From Malachius bipustulatus (lineage: Eukaryota; Arthropoda; Insecta; Coleoptera; Melyridae): a stretch of DNA of 64,000 nt. Both the position numbers and the translations under genes were made by a program. The notes beneath the pieces are model-generated. The model did not search any database and was not told the DNA's origin. It saw only the letters and a program-made list of their open reading frames with translations. Within the stretch, counting starts at the first letter, position 1, and the number at the start of each line of letters is the position of its first letter. Location of the stretch: positions 20,147,144 to 20,211,143 of the forward strand of contig OU342634.1 of assembly GCA_910589415.1 (NCBI GenBank). The letters are read 5' to 3'. Of this stretch, positions 11,000-22,459 are shown piece after piece.

Positions 11000-13900
11000 G
11001 GATAGCACGGCAGGACAGAGAACGATTTGCCGAAATTGTAGTCAACCTTTTATGAGAAGACGGCACCTTAAGAAGAAATTATGGAACCATCAGTAATTCC
11101 AGTAAAATTCATCTGAACTATATCAAGTTTGCATAACTGCTCATTCCTTCTGCTTGTCTTTATTTGCTGATAGATTCGACATACGTCTATTCGAATCTTG
11201 CCGTATAATCTGATCAAATTTTCCACACTATCTCGTATAATAATTAGTGTAAAAGGTTCCAGGAGATTCACTGCTGAATCCTTAGACAGGATTTAAAAAC
11301 TACTAAACTGATCGGGAGCAATGTTGGGTGAAATTATGAAGGCATGCTTTCTCTTCGTAAATATCGATATACATTTCAGCAAAGACTTAAAAATCCGTTC
11401 AAATTTTTGACCTGGCAGTATATTTGATACCTAAATTTATCGATTTTTCGAAAACAGTGAACACCTCCTAAATTTTGAACCGAATGAGATTGAACTTTGG
11501 TACGAACTACATACTTCAGTTGTTTGTGATCCACAAAATTTTTCATCTATTATTGCCTTAAATTAAATGAAGCATATCTTCCAGATAAAATACAAACAAT
11601 TGGAAGTTGTGCAATTGAACTACTTAATCAGAACAAATCATAGAACGATAAATAAAAACATGAATTATGTACCTAATGAACTTTGCTAGAGTGAAGAAAC
11701 TGACTTGGAACAGTGACGACATTTGCTGAGTACGTGTGGTACTACTGAGTTTATTACTGATTTAGCATTGGTTGTGTTCTAAGGAGGATGAACATAAAAA
11801 AGTTAGTTCTACCATTCGCGAAGGGTGGCGCTCTCGCGTGAGTCGTTGTTGTCCAAACAGTCAATTTCCACAAAGAACAAGTTATCTGAGAAACTCAGAT
11901 TATCTTTATCTTGAATAATATTTAAATTTAAACTAACAGGAATAGAAATTATAACACTGACGAATAAGAATTTGAATTACTACAGTTTATTTTAAAATTA
12001 TTTTACTAAAATGAGTTCAGACATGACTGCAATGGCCATCTCTCTCTTCTAAAGCAAGATTTGATGAAAAATTTTGAGGATCACGCGATACAAGTTTGTA
12101 CAAGTTTGTTGCAAAAACTAAATTGAAAGTTATGAATTTTTATACTTTCTGCCGCAAAACTATAATGTCTCAAACGTCAAAGATAACGTTCCCTGTCAAC
12201 TTGAACATTTTTAATTGCCGGGGACATAATGTGAGAGACCTCATGTTAGAGGTATTTTAAATTTGTACAGACATTATGTTCATTTTCTCATTTAAAATTA
12301 ATGCCACACTTATTTTGATGGCGCTGGCGCTGGTAATCTTGTTAGTTTCAATAATCAATGGGATAGAAGATCGTCTTTTTGAGGAATTTCTGGTTAATCT
12401 GACATCATCGATTGAGAAACGAAGCGAAATAAATTAGAAATGTCAAGGGTCCCTGAAATGTATTTTATTTAGCAAGGCAATTTATTTGGCATCAAAAGTC
12501 TAGAATCCTAAGCAGCAACAAGCTACAAAGGCAGCTAAAGATAGAGGCAACCGGGGTAACCCTATTATCTGACGGGCTTTTTACAGGAAGACCTGACTAT
12601 AAATAATAACTAATGCTTTCTTCTCACGTAACTAATCTATGAGAACAGGAACGCCAATAACTGCCAACTCATCAATCCCTTCTAAACGGAAAAAGATTCC
12701 TCGCTATCCGCCCACATTAAAAATTCTCCTCTAACGCTGCTTTTGCAATAAATAGGAGTCAGCCTCATGAATTCCTTGAGGCTTATTAGATTTTTCCACT
12801 GAGGAGCTACGATTTTTATGAATATAAAAATTATATTTAAAAGTGACAATTTTTTATCACTTTCTTAAAAAGTTTTCCAGAACATGATTTTACTTGTAAG
12901 CTTTTCTGTTACTAATTAAGCTTTTCAGCTGTTGCAGCTGTTTGATCAGTTTTATAGTTAAACAAGTACCTATACCTATATGTGCTGAGATTTTTTTTAA
13001 GAAAGTCAGATTTCATGGATTTCATAGAACTTCTAATGAGAATCACTGAACATGAATAATCGACTCATTTTGTTATAACAACATCATTGCCTATTATTAT
13101 GGTAACCAGCGAAAGCAAAGCTTGTGAAATTAAATTGATGGCATTCCAGAATTTTGAAAAGTATATCAAATCGTGTAGTGTAACCTATGCTTCAAGCATA
13201 TTTTGATGTTCCTAATTTTATTATTTCTCGGAATCGTGTCCAAATATAACTTAGACACCCTGTAAACACTGTGGTGATATTGTTTTCTCTATCCACTTTG
13301 GCAAGTCCTTCGTCCTTATTCCCAGTAGGTAGTTTATACATCGGGCTTTATAATGTTTGTAAAGGCACAATGTCTGATTTTGACAGGCCTTTAATACAGT
13401 ACTTACTTGAATTCACATTCGCAGAGACAGAAGTAATTGCTTTTCTGTTCCCGGGACGCCCGAAGACATGTTCCACCAAGCCTATACTATGATGTCGTTT
13501 CAGAGAACAATCAAAAACAGATCACTTCTTCCATGAGGCTCTGATCTTATGGCTTCCCAGATCAAACTCTATGACTTTCAAAACCACATTTTATAGATTG
13601 GAATCGTTTTTAATGCTCCAGAAAATAAGTTCCGATTCAATTGAGAAATACTACGAGCATCGCATTTAGTAAGAAAATTCAACTATGTATAATATTATAC
13701 CTATACATAAAATGGTAAGTTATTGTTTAAGAGACTTCATTTCTTATTATGTATTGTATAAAAGACATTTAGGTATATCTAGGTCCATTTGATAAAATTT
13801 AATTCAAAATATGTGTACCCTCGCTTAGAATTTTCGCTAAAAATGATATTCCTTACACCTACTGTTTTTGAAAATTTCCAGTCTTTCCTGGATTCCTGAA

Positions 13901-14256
13901 TTTGATACACCTACGTTAATAAAACTAAAAACTTGTTACAATAAACATGTTACAATAAACGAAAAATAATTTTCAATGCAGAAGAGTATTAATACGCTAG
14001 AAGTAATGGAGCAAGACCCAATGGGAACTATGCAAAGTTGGTAGTTTTTAATACCTATATGTAGTTGTTTGACGCCTTCATTAAGATTGCATCCGTTTAA
14101 TTTGTGAAGGGTAGCAACATTTAACAAAGAAAAAAAATTAAATTTTTTCATACTTACCGGAAATGATCAGCAGTAAATACAAAAATTAGTCAAATGTACC
14201 AACTTTCAAGGGAAATTTTCAATGAAATACATATTGGGGGATGACTTACTTACTCT
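11000..14256. other. AT-rich stretch without recognisable genes
   Basis: Only short frames occur. A GACACCCTGTA motif near 13250 is the end of a degraded mariner-like repeat. I see nothing else that can be supported. Confidence 0.45.
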
Positions 14257-15055
14257 CTGTACACTGAGAGTTGTCCGTTGTCATGCCGCACTGATTCTGA
14301 CTAAACAATTTCATTTAATTCGATTTGAATCGTACACTTATTTCTAAGTCGAACCAGATGTGGTATCGCAGTTCGTGTCAGTGGCGTGTGTTGAGGAATA
14401 ATGAATATCCTATAAATATATTATTTCGACAAGTTATTGACGAAGTAGAGCCTTGCAACTTTTTGATAACAAATATATATAATGCAAGTAAATAAGAATG
14501 ATAATAATTATTATTGTTATCATCATGATAGAAATATCATGTCACCTACCTGCTGGTTGCCGTTTAAAAGAAAGAATAACACCTCCGTTTTCTTATTATG
14601 CAAGTAAAATATTCCAGCAATTTTACCACAAGACCACGTACTAGGGAGTTCAATCGTTTCCCAGGCAAAACAAGGAAATAGATTTTTAGGCATTCGCGAA
14701 ATTAAGTTACTCATAGTTTATCACACCGTACAATATAACACAGGTAATTCTGCTAATTTCGTATTAAAAACGTTTCAAATCACAACAAAAACCTTATTTA
14801 GTATATTTACCGCTGACACTGACACTTGAGAGTATAGCGACGATCGTAATATCGTATCAATCTAAGCGTATCAAGACGCGAGTCGATACTTCCGTCTCAC
14901 TCTCGCTCATCTTTTTAGAATTGCTGACGATTCAAACGTATTTCTGACAATACGTCCCATTTTAACTCGATTGACTGCAATGCAATAGAAGGAGTAAGAA
15001 ACATAACGAGATGATGTATCCTTAGTTCTCACAACAGACAACTCTCAGTGTACAG
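14257..15055. mobile_element. Unclassified TIR element with CTGTACACTGAGAG ends
   Basis: A 25-bp terminal repeat, CTGTACACTGAGAGTTGTCC and 5 more bases (14257-14281), is present as an inverted copy at 15031-15055 with one mismatch. The flanks are similar but not identical (ACTTACT on the left, ACTTTACT on the right), so a target duplication is only suggested. The 799-bp interior holds a 63-codon minus-strand frame (14523-14714) of no recognised family and a moderately GC-rich block near 14820-14960. I cannot assign a superfamily. Confidence 0.6.
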
Positions 15056-15424
15056 ACTTTACTTACATAAAAGTGGAGTTATCTACTCATTATTTCATCC
15101 CAAATTACTGAGTTTGATTATTTGAGTTTTCTATCAAATGACTGAATATTTTTGAAAACGTATCCCTATAGCAAATAATGTTTTTACTCGCTACAGTGAC
15201 TGAATATAGCACATTTGGAACAATATAGAGCCTAAGTTCCTCCTATTCGCCATTTTGCATCGGCCAATAGAGATGAAGACTTGAATATGGCATTAAATTA
15301 TGACAAATCGATTTCAAGCTGTTTATTTTTTACGTGACATATCCTATCAGCCACACATCTAAACGTTTTCGTAATAAAACGCCTTGAGGGCTACAAGAGA
15401 AGATATACTAGCTCAGAATTTATA

Positions 15425-17842
15425 TTGATGGGTGATTTTAACCTCCCCCATGTTAGGTGGACTGCTGAAGACATGTGCCTTATTCCAGAAAATCTGCCGG
15501 ATGAAGCATCTGAAACTATGTTAGAAAACATGTGTTACATGGAATTTAACCAAATAAATAAATACTACAACCACCGTGAGAGTTTGTTAGACCTGGTATT
15601 CACTGATCATCTCAACACAGAATTAAATATATCAGATTACCCTCTTGGAAACGTCGACCCTTACCATCCTCCGTTGATGTTAACGTTGAATACAACTAGG
15701 ACTCAAATGTTTGACGCCGCTACAAAAAGTGCATCTTATAACTTCTCGAAGACCGATTATCAAGGCTTGGTGGGATTCCTCAACTCTCAGGATTGGGATG
15801 AAGCTCTTAGCTCGAATGAGATCGATGATGTCCTGCGTGCGTTCTATGATATTTTATGGCGTGGAATCGAGAAATTCACTCCGGTGAGCAGGTGTGTCTT
15901 CTCCGATAAGTATCCCTCTTGGTACAGCAAGGAGTGCAAAAAAATCATCAACTTAAAGAATAAATGGTACAGAAAGTTCCAGTCATCCGGCTCACAATCC
16001 GATTACGAGATATACTCAAGCTTCAGAAGAGAATCGAAGCATCTGATTGATCTTTGCTATCTACTATTTATTAGTAAGTCGGAATCTCTTATATCTTCCA
16101 ACGTAAAACATTTCTGGTCATACATAAGAAGTTTGAAATACGATTCTGGTTTACCTAAAACTATGATATTTAACGACATGGCTGTAGATAGTGAAACAGA
16201 TATAGCAAATGCTTTCGCAGATCACTTTGAGTCATGTTACTCCACGCATGTCAGCGTAGATGCCACCTCCGTGTCTGATTTCAGCGATTCAGCAAATCAT
16301 ACTATCACTACCCACCACTTTACCACTGAAGAAGTTGAACAGAAGCTTTCTTCTCTGGACGTGAAGAAGGGAGCTGGTCCCGACGGAATACCTCCCCTTG
16401 TATTAAAAAAATGTAGCTCAGCATTGGCATATCCAATAATTCAACAACTATTTCAGATCTCATTTGATAGTGGGATATTCCCAGATACTTGGAAACTTTC
16501 CTCTTTGAAACCAATCTATAAATCCGGTGATAAAGTCAACATCAAGAACTACCGAGGGATATCCAATCTTTCAAGCTTGCTCAAAGTGTTCGAATCCATC
16601 ATCACCGATGAGCTTTTTTTCAAGTTTAAGCACGTTATTGCTCCAGAACAACATGGCTTTTTTCGGGGTCGTTCAACGGCAACAAATTTGGCAGTTTTTC
16701 AACATCACTTAACGGCTGCCTTGGAGCGTGGATGTCAAGTTGACACTGTCTACACCGACATTTCGAAGGCATTTGACAGTATTCCCCGTGAGTTAGTTGC
16801 CGCGAAGCTTGAGGCTCTGGGTGTGCACGGTGTTTATTTGAGGTGGATTGTGTCATACCTGTCTGATCGGGTGCAGTGCGTAAAGATCGGTTCCTGTGTC
16901 TCTCGGCTAATAAATGTCACGAGCGGAGTACCGCAGGGCTCACATATTGGCCCGATTATTTTCACTCTATTTATTAATGATGTAGTAAAATGTCTTAAAT
17001 ATTGTAAGTGTTTGTTGTATGCCGACGACCTTAAGTTATTTTGCAATGTATCCTCTATTCAGGACTGTCTGAATATTCAGGAAGATTTAGAAAGTCTCTC
17101 AATGTGGTGTCAGCGTAATTTGCTAAAACTCAATATTGATAAATGTAAGGTGTTGCGCTTCTCAAGAGGATCGAATCCTATAAACTTTATGTACAATCTC
17201 AATGGTGCAACTCTTGAAGTAGTTAGTCAATTTAACGATTTAGGTATCACTTTTGATCAGTCTCTGTCATTCATTCCATACATTGATAGCATTGTTTTGA
17301 AGGGTTTCCGGATGCTGGGCTTTGTGAAGCGTCATACAACACATGTGAACGACTGCAAAGCTATTGCCATGCTTTACAATTCTTACGTACGTAGTATCTT
17401 AGAGTACAATAGTGTAATTTGGTCACCACATTATCAATGTCATATAGATAAACTAGAACGCGTACAGAATAAATATGTCAGGTATTATCTGTGGAAATAT
17501 AAATTTCCGTATGAGGAGATATCTTATAAAGTCCGGGTGCAACTTGTTGGTATCTCTACACTACAGTTACGAAGAAATCATTCCATGATTTTTTTCCTGC
17601 ATAAAATTTTGAACAATCTTGTGGACTGTGAGGAGTTGTTGAACAGTTTTACCATACGTATACCGGCTAAACGTACGAGATCGACCAGGTTTTTTGAGAT
17701 AGCTCATCACCGTACTAATTATGGAGCTAATGACATAATTAGTAGAATGTGCATATTGTATGACGATTCATACCAGCAATTCGATCCATTTAAATCTTCG
17801 TTTCCCACATTTAAAAGAAACCTAATCACAAGTTACTTCTGA
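15425..17842 (+). CDS. LINE ORF2: endonuclease C-terminus and reverse transcriptase
   Basis: About 805 residues without a break. The frame is open from about 15338, and the first ATG is at 15428, but the true N-terminus is lost by truncation. Near the start GDFNLP (residues 3-8) and SLLDLVFTD are the late motifs of the APE-type endonuclease. Reverse transcriptase motifs follow in order: AGPDGIPP, FRGRSTATNL, DISKAFDSI (from residue 445), SGVPQGSHIGP (about 500) and YADD at 532, then LGITFDQSLSF and a basic C-terminal region. There is no RNase H. The catalytic aspartates are intact. The intact reading frame in a truncated copy suggests a fairly young insertion. Jockey/CR1 superfamily is my best placement; the exact clade is uncertain. 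Confidence 0.85.
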   Translation: MMGDFNLPHVRWTAEDMCLIPENLPDEASETMLENMCYMEFNQINKYYNHRESLLDLVFTDHLNTELNISDYPLGNVDPYHPPLMLTLNTTRTQMFDAATKSASYNFSKTDYQGLVGFLNSQDWDEALSSNEIDDVLRAFYDILWRGIEKFTPVSRCVFSDKYPSWYSKECKKIINLKNKWYRKFQSSGSQSDYEIYSSFRRESKHLIDLCYLLFISKSESLISSNVKHFWSYIRSLKYDSGLPKTMIFNDMAVDSETDIANAFADHFESCYSTHVSVDATSVSDFSDSANHTITTHHFTTEEVEQKLSSLDVKKGAGPDGIPPLVLKKCSSALAYPIIQQLFQISFDSGIFPDTWKLSSLKPIYKSGDKVNIKNYRGISNLSSLLKVFESIITDELFFKFKHVIAPEQHGFFRGRSTATNLAVFQHHLTAALERGCQVDTVYTDISKAFDSIPRELVAAKLEALGVHGVYLRWIVSYLSDRVQCVKIGSCVSRLINVTSGVPQGSHIGPIIFTLFINDVVKCLKYCKCLLYADDLKLFCNVSSIQDCLNIQEDLESLSMWCQRNLLKLNIDKCKVLRFSRGSNPINFMYNLNGATLEVVSQFNDLGITFDQSLSFIPYIDSIVLKGFRMLGFVKRHTTHVNDCKAIAMLYNSYVRSILEYNSVIWSPHYQCHIDKLERVQNKYVRYYLWKYKFPYEEISYKVRVQLVGISTLQLRRNHSMIFFLHKILNNLVDCEELLNSFTIRIPAKRTRSTRFFEIAHHRTNYGANDIISRMCILYDDSYQQFDPFKSSFPTFKRNLITSYF

Positions 17843-17951
17843 CATTTGTTCTATAATACTTTCTTGTATTGACCGGTGAATACCTAATTTTAGTTAAATT
17901 TAAGTTTAGTTTAGTACTCATCAAGTTGTGATGTATATAAATGTAAATGTA

Positions 17952-19069
17952 TATATATATATAATCAATAACACAATTACCATTACATGGTGTAGTGCGT
18001 AACATAAATACATTTCATTCTTAACAAATAAATAAAATAAAATATACAAAATCCATAAATACTAGGTACAAATATCTTCAACCAAATAAACACATCAATA
18101 AACTAAATAAACATCCACTTATTCTGCACTCCTATTGTTCCTTCTATTTCTATTTCATGTGTACAAATTCTGCCCATTCCCTCTTATTCTCTGCCATTTT
18201 GCACGCTTCTCTCCAAGTTTTTCCCTTCTTTAATAATATCTCTCCTATAACTCCATTCCACTTTAATTTAGGTCTTCCTCTCTTCTGTTTTCCTAAAGTC
18301 TTCGCTTCCCACACTCTTTTCACTGGTCTTCCTTCGTTCATTCTCCTCAGATGACCCCACCAGCTCAGCTGTCTCTTTTCTATGAATTCAATGGTTGATA
18401 CTATCTCCAGTTCTTCTCTTATTCTTGTGTTCTTCATCTTGTCTAATTTCGTTACTCCTCTGACTCTTCTTAGGTATTTCATTTCAACTGCTTGTATCTT
18501 GCTCTTCTGTCTTGTATTCAGCACCCATGACTCGCATCCGAACGTCAAAATTGGTCTGTATATCGTTTTGAAAACCTTCATTTTTGTCTTTCTGTCTATT
18601 TCTCTTTTGCCAATAAATGCTTTGTTCATTGTGAAATACAGTCTCATTGTTTTCTCTATTCTTTCATTCAATTCTGCTTCTTGTCCTCCATTATCTTCTA
18701 TATTCACCCCCAAGTATTTATAACATTTCACCTGCTCAATCTGTACTCCTCCAATTTCTATTTGTATCTGTTCGTCATTTTTTCCTATAATCATTACTTT
18801 GGTTTTATTCTTATTTATCGTCATACCTAGTTCTTCCATTGTTGTGTTCCATATCTCCAAACTCTTTTGTAGTTCTTTTTCTGTTTCTGCCATTATTACC
18901 ACATCATCGGCAAATGCTGCTTCGGATATTTTTATGCCTTGTAGGTTCCTATATCCCACTTGTACTTTCTTTACCTTTCTCGTACATTTCTTTATTATTT
19001 CATCCATGAAAATTGTGAACAATGTGGGACTCAGACTACCTCCTTGTCTCAGACCTTCTTTTGTTGTGA
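17952..19069 (-). mobile_element. 5'-truncated RTE-like LINE inserted in another LINE
   Basis: The copy is flanked by a 15-bp direct duplication ATAAATGTAAATGTA (17937-17951 and 19070-19084), which fixes both borders. Its coding part runs on the minus strand and is cut off at the 5' side just before the conserved EGLRQGG motif. The 3' UTR (about 17952-18149) is A/T-rich on the plus strand. It landed in the 3' UTR of the plus-strand LINE whose poly(A) follows at 19127. Confidence 0.87.
18150..19069 (-). CDS. Partial LINE reverse transcriptase (C-terminal half)
   Basis: About 305 residues of the second half of a reverse transcriptase, open to its natural stop. The reading begins in EGLRQGGSLSPTLF (the palm motif before the catalytic box) and continues with AFADDVVIMAE, GMTINKNKTKVM, KCYKYLGVNIE and RPILTFGCESW. 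It ends in a basic, tryptophan-containing C-terminus (LSWWGHLRRM, RGRPKLKW). The earlier motifs and endonuclease are missing because the copy is 5' truncated. The pattern is that of the RTE-like endonuclease-reverse transcriptases common in arthropods. A few codons upstream of 19069 read into flanking DNA and do not belong to the protein. Confidence 0.85.
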
Positions 19070-19139
19070 ATAAATGTAAATGTACCAATTGGAATTAATT
19101 TTCTGTGGAGTACTTACTTCCTAAATAAAAAAAAAAAAA

Positions 19140-20128
19140 CAGGCCAATTTTACCCTCATCTTCATCCAATGAAAAAGAGGACATTGTATAGCACTGCATT
19201 TGTCATTATTAATAGGCACGACAAGAAAGTTTTGCATGGCAAGTTTTCAGAACAGATTTTTTTAATTTCAAATAAGAATTTAAAAAATGTATTATTTTTT
19301 GTTCAAATTATATTTTGCTTTGAATGTGGTAACATTGCCACGTCGAAACATGTACCCACGAATCCCTTATAGTCTATTCCGTATTTTTTTTATTTGTTCT
19401 ATAACACCCTGTACATCAGCTTTAATGATGTGATGTGACGTCAGATATAAATGGAAGCCAGTCGTACAATGCCATAGAGCTAACGTGCTTGAATGTCACT
19501 GACACCACCTGATTATCTCGATGTAATCAGCAATAGCGCCATTAAGTCAGGGTTGATTCCATTATGCCCAAACGTGGAACACTTTAATGAATATTCCTTG
19601 TAATGTGGACCGTAATTTATAACTGGCCCTATTCCCTGAAGGTGTTTAACGATGCGACACGACTTGATTAAAAATCAATATTAATTAATCCAAGTAGGAT
19701 ATAACGAGCCGAGATATTCAAATGCTTCCCTGAAATGAGAAACGAATTTAATGTTTTTATAACTCGATGAAAATCGTTATTTCGTTCTTGTTTGTTCTTG
19801 TTCCGGAATTTGGGAAACGTCAACTTCAAGTTTATTACGATACGATGAGCTTCATTTACATGGCGGGATCCTCATGTTTCTTCTTTAAGATACACACCAG
19901 GCGTGGAAAAGAAAACTTCAATGCAAGAACTAACTGACTTTCACTTTATAGGTAGTGTATAAAAAAATGACACAAAATTTATAAGTATCTAATGTTTGTT
20001 TAATTAGATAATTTAAAAACCTAAAGACCCGTATTAAAACTCCCGAGTACCTCAAGAAAAACTATTTTATGGATTTTTAAGGCTCTGGAAATGAAGAATT
20101 AAGTTTGCTTGCTTCCTTTAAAGTAATC
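19140..20128. other. No recognisable gene
   Basis: AT-rich flank. A 67-codon frame at 19169-19372 has no family features. An ACACCCTGTAC motif near 19405 is a leftover mariner-type end. Confidence 0.45.
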
Positions 20129-20632
20129 CAGGTAGCAGAGAGCAAAGTCAAAATGCCGTCATTTTTTTGTATTTGGTCGCTTTAGTGATGTGAGAATTAC
20201 GTCGTAATGACAAAGAAATGTCACAGATCAAAGACGTCATTTATTAACGTATAAATCACGCGAAAAAAAAGACGTAAAAATTATCGAATTAAACATACTG
20301 AGCTAAAAAATCCGCAATTTAATAAACGATTTATTTTAGCTTTAGTTTCAGCTTCTCAATTTAACTTGTTTCAAGTAATAAAAATATTATTTTCTGAATT
20401 TCGTCTCTCAAGTCCCACGTGTATATTGTGATATCAAAATACGTTATTTATGGTGACGTCGTAAAATGGAGGTCAGTTGACGTCTTTTTCACGTCTCCAA
20501 TTGGTTTTTATTAATTACGTGAGATTTAGGGTACTTAAAGGACGTCACTTATTGTAGGTAGCTGACGTCAGCGACCAATTACCAAGATATGACGTTATAA
20601 TCACATATCGTCATTTGTCTACCTTCTACCTG
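20129..20632. mobile_element. GACGTC-rich MITE-like element, copy 1
   Basis: It starts CAGGTAGCAGAGAG and ends with the complement of CAGGTAGAAGGTAG, a short imperfect terminal inverted repeat. The interior has many GACGT/ACGTC words on both strands, clustered near 20240-20290 and 20450-20570, and a second inner GGTAGCTGACGTCA near 20558. A second, longer element with the same CAGGTAGCAG start and the same word content lies at 26007-26955. No protein frame is present. Superfamily unknown; a target duplication was not seen. Confidence 0.55.
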
Positions 20633-20639
20633 TGTACAT

Positions 20640-21415
20640 AATACTTTAGCTAAATTAAAAATTTAACAATTTTTCTCGCTATATGAAATGTGCCTTTTCC
20701 ACAATTAAAATTCCTTTCATAAGAGGTATAGGGCTCTATTATTATACATTCATCTTCAAATAGAATTGCTTTGTAAATATTGAGGATTTGCCAAATTATT
20801 CAATGTAATGAATATATCAAAAGCGATTCTTTCATCAAAAATCCACCGAGTATCCAGCTCAACCTCCTTTTCGATAATAGGGCCTCAACCTCTTTTGTCA
20901 GTCATATATGAGAGTTAATCTAGCTGAGTAGGTATCTAATTCTAGTACAGTCAGCTACAATATACAGCAGTAGGTACTTCAGAAACTTCAGCGTATCGAG
21001 CCTAGAACTGCATTCCAGAATACTGACAGCAAGTAGGTATTCAATATTGTAGAATTTGTATAGTGAAACCTTCAGACTTATAAAGCTCAAATTCACCAGA
21101 ATTTCACTGACAAATTTCACTGAAAATCTCTCTAGAATGATTTAATATAAATTAAGCTTCTTCAATCCGGCTCGAAGGACCAATGCAATTCATTGATTTA
21201 CGCCGATTCTTACTTCGATATTAACAAAAAGTGAACTGTATCATAAAAATGTTTATCACAGTCTAATTTCATAATTCTCCGTTATTTGTTATTTAATATT
21301 TTATTATTTTTTTCTCTGTAATAATCCAACAAGTAAACCAACCAAAGAATTAACATCTACCAAAAACTTAATAAAAACTTTTCTTCCCTGTTGAGATGGT
21401 ATAGCTATTATTATA
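20640..21415. other. No recognisable gene
   Basis: AT-rich sequence with a few short frames only (for example 66 codons at 20920-21120, no family features). Confidence 0.4.
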
Positions 21416-22091
21416 TTTGTATTATTTATTCTTGAACTACTTTAGATTGTATAATATTTGAGAATTATTGCAGTTTAGGTTCAAATTCCATTTCCTCTGT
21501 AGGTTCCTTTTACAGAACGAATTAAAAAACTTTCGCACAGTATTATGTGAGGTGAAACTGAAGACATGGAAGGTACCGTTTTGTACTTATTTTGACTCAT
21601 CAGCATCACTGTGGGTCAGCATCAGCATCACATACTATAAGACGTTTGGAACTAATATTTAGTTTTAACTGGTGTTCGATGGTTGTAGTGACCTGTAATT
21701 TCATTGATTAGTAGGCAACCAGAGAAACAAGTGCGCGCTCTGACGATTTCTTTGCATCTAATAGAGACTTCACGGGTATGTGACTTTGACTCAACAATAT
21801 AAAGGGAGCCGCGCTTTGATCCCTATAAGTATACATTAATTGTTTTTTAAGCAATTTGTCGAAAAATACAGAAATTAAATGGCTCATTTTTTCACCCTGG
21901 CCTTTAGATTTATATTATTTATTCTTGAACCACTTAGATTGTGTGTGTCTGACTGATGTGATATGCTTATGAGTCCAAATAAGGACGAAACGACGCCGTT
22001 CATGTCTTGAGTTTCACCTCACATAATGAGCGAAAGTTTTCTAATTGGTTCTGTAAAAGGAACCTATAGTGAAGAATTATCAAATATTATA
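21416..22091. repeat. Composite inverted and direct repeat
   Basis: Sequence at 21451-21612 returns as an imperfect inverted copy at about 21950-22090, with shared landmarks GGTTCCTTTTACAGAAC, AACTTTCGC, TTATGTGAGGTGAAACT and GACAT. Just outside the left arm, TATTATTTATTCTTGAAC at 21417 also occurs as a direct copy at 21915. The arrangement suggests a foldback element or two fragments of one repeat family in opposite orientation. Confidence 0.55.
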
Positions 22092-22374
22092 TGTCATATT
22101 TGTATAGTTTTTTTCGCTTGGTATCTGATTTGTCAATTGGAATTGTTGGATTGTTCGAATCATCGCCACTGAAAAGACAAATTTTCATATATTTTCAGGC
22201 TGACGTTGACACAATGATGGTAGGAATGTAAAAGGGTTATCTGGGTGCTTGTGGAGAATAAATAAGTTAAATTTCAGTGTATTATCAATTACTATAAGAT
22301 AAAAATTATTTAACCAATCATAAAAACTATACCTGGAGTATAAGTAAATTGTTTGCTGGAACTGATATTACCAT

Positions 22375-22457
22375 AAAAGCAACTTCGGAGAATCGGCAAG
22401 CAGAAACTTACGTTTCGAAGAAAATGTTCTCCTTGCCGCTTCTCTGAAATTGCTTTT
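22375..22457. repeat. Short imperfect hairpin
   Basis: AAAAGCAACTTCGGAGAATC at 22375-22394 plus GGCAAG pairs with the segment 22432-22457. This gives a 26-bp stem with a few mismatches and a 31-base loop. Confidence 0.6.
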
Positions 22458-22459
22458 TT

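Larger units (their letters stand above)
15338..19139 (+). mobile_element. 5'-truncated jockey/CR1-like LINE with poly(A) tail
   Basis: A long plus-strand frame with endonuclease tail and reverse transcriptase is followed by a short 3' UTR. After removal of a second LINE inserted at 17952-19069, that UTR runs to a poly(A) tract at 19127-19139. The 5' part of the endonuclease is missing, as expected from incomplete reverse transcription. The UTR is only about 150 bp without the insertion. The target duplication was not identified. Confidence 0.8.

Noticed and set aside
21470..21500. GGTTCAAATTCC as a tRNA B box
   Set aside because: No matching A box, acceptor stem or anticodon arm can be built around it.
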